Shown here piece after piece: positions 5,894 through 6,275 of a DNA stretch of 6,275 bases (the stretch's first letter is position 1; each line of letters opens with the position of its first letter). The stretch spans positions 1-6,275 of the forward strand of contig CALDNF010000220.1 in assembly GCA_937917475.1 (NCBI GenBank), given 5' to 3'. The stretch is from an uncultured Faecalibacterium sp. (lineage in GTDB: Bacteria > Bacillota > Clostridia > Oscillospirales > Ruminococcaceae). The notes beneath the pieces were generated by a model. That model was not told where the DNA came from. It saw only the letters and a list, made by a program, of their open reading frames with translations, and searched no databases. The position numbers and the translations under genes are program-made.

Positions 5894-6235
5894 ATGATGG
5901 AGCGCAGGCAGGACGAACAAAACGGTCCGGAAGTTCCCCGCAGACAGGCGGAAGATATCTGCTACCGCTCCCTTGGGCTGATCGACCAGAACCGGGAGTA
6001 TCTTCAGATGCATCTGGCCGGGAAAGCTGACCGGCGAACCACCGAAGCGTTGGAGGACATTGAGATCGAGTCTGCCCGGCTGGAACGCACCATCCGGGAG
6101 ACCATGGGGCTGTTGGCCCTCTGGGAAGGGGAGACGTCGCCCTGCTGGTTCGATCTGGACCGGCTGCTGGAAGGCTTTGGTTCCATGCGGGAAGAAATTG
6201 CCCGCCAAACAGGAGTGGAACTAGGGTGTATCTGA
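5894..6235 (+). CDS. Histidine-kinase-like protein, probably truncated
   Basis: The 113-aa frame starts at an ATG with AAGGGAGGT eight bases upstream, 44 bases after the Spo0A-like gene, so the two probably form an operon. Residues 20-43 and 47-79 look like the two helices of a kinase dimerisation domain; ALEDIEIESARLERTIRET followed by LLALWEGE resembles the second helix and its exit. FDLDRLLEGF (86-95) and ARQTGVEL (103-110) match the linker and first strand leading into a kinase ATPase domain. No phospho-acceptor His is seen at the H-E-x-R-T-P position (Ile22-Cys-Tyr-Arg-Ser-Leu instead), and no sensor or membrane segment is present. The frame stops three codons after GVEL, where the ATPase domain should begin, and the DNA beyond is AT-rich. 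Disruption by an insertion is the favoured reading. A naturally short adaptor protein is the alternative. Confidence 0.6.
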   Translation: MMERRQDEQNGPEVPRRQAEDICYRSLGLIDQNREYLQMHLAGKADRRTTEALEDIEIESARLERTIRETMGLLALWEGETSPCWFDLDRLLEGFGSMREEIARQTGVELGCI

Positions 6236-6275
6236 AAAGTAAAAAAGAGCCAAAAGTACAAGAAAAAGACATAAA
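6222..6275. mobile_element. Possible terminus of an inserted mobile element (partial)
   Basis: From about 6222 the composition changes abruptly. The last 55 bases are about 31% G+C, and 34 of the last 41 are purines on the plus strand. AAAAGTA (6235-6241 and 6252-6258) and AAAAAGA (6242-6248 and 6263-6269) are repeated, as seen in arm-type repeats at the ends of tyrosine-recombinase elements. The sequence is reminiscent of Tn916/Tn1549-family ends, but I cannot confirm this. The exact boundary is uncertain and no integrase is visible. Confidence 0.3.

Noticed and set aside
5016..6272. 418-codon open frame on the minus strand
   Set aside because: It spans both plus-strand genes that have clear homology and ribosome-binding sites; its own sequence is Pro/Arg/Gln-rich and featureless.
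1..6275. CRISPR arrays, tRNA or rRNA genes
   Set aside because: No regularly spaced repeats and no tRNA-like or rRNA-like sequence were seen on either strand.

Overview
The window looks like chromosomal DNA of a moderately GC-rich anaerobic Firmicute of the Oscillospiraceae/Ruminococcaceae type, with Faecalibacterium or a close relative as my best guess. That guess rests on GC-rich, Gram-positive-style genes with strong Shine-Dalgarno sites, a sugar-type lipoprotein with an SRRNFLK signal, a giant MacB-like ABC protein and a Spo0A-like regulator. It comes from general resemblance, not from a search.

Left part, minus strand: the first 94 bases are the N-terminus of a lipoprotein, probably the substrate-binding protein of an ABC sugar transporter. 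Upstream of it, in the same direction, is a LacI-family repressor (167-1180) with its own promoter (1245-1273) and two tandem LacI-like operator half-sites just downstream of the predicted transcription start. This suggests an autoregulated sugar-uptake locus. The 316-base gap to the next gene also holds a perfect 12-bp hairpin, a cluster of CCGG-centred palindromes, and an intrinsic terminator (1439-1482) for the next gene.

Middle, minus strand: one very long gene (1512-4700, 1062 aa) encodes a single-polypeptide ABC transporter. It has an N-terminal ATPase, a MacB/FtsX-type permease with four membrane segments, and an unusually large extracytoplasmic domain of about 640 residues with FDLS-type repeats and a long Met/Gln/Ser-rich coiled coil. 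It starts from an extended -10 promoter.

Right part, plus strand, divergent from the ABC gene: a good promoter (4996-5024) drives a 250-aa Spo0A-like protein, started from TTG behind a strong ribosome-binding site. Its receiver domain has lost the phospho-acceptor Asp and the other catalytic residues, and it carries ten cysteines including two CxxC pairs. It is followed after 44 bases by a 113-aa protein resembling the dimerisation half of a histidine kinase, without the phospho-acceptor His. That frame stops abruptly at what would be the start of the ATPase domain, exactly where the DNA becomes AT- and purine-rich. This may be the edge of an inserted mobile element that continues beyond the window. 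The divergent intergenic region carries several near-matches to the Spo0A box (TTCGACA/TGTCGAA).

The most interesting reading is a degenerate, possibly phosphorylation-independent Spo0A-like/kinase-like pair, divergent from and possibly controlling a giant MacB-like exporter, with its kinase-like partner perhaps broken by a recent insertion.
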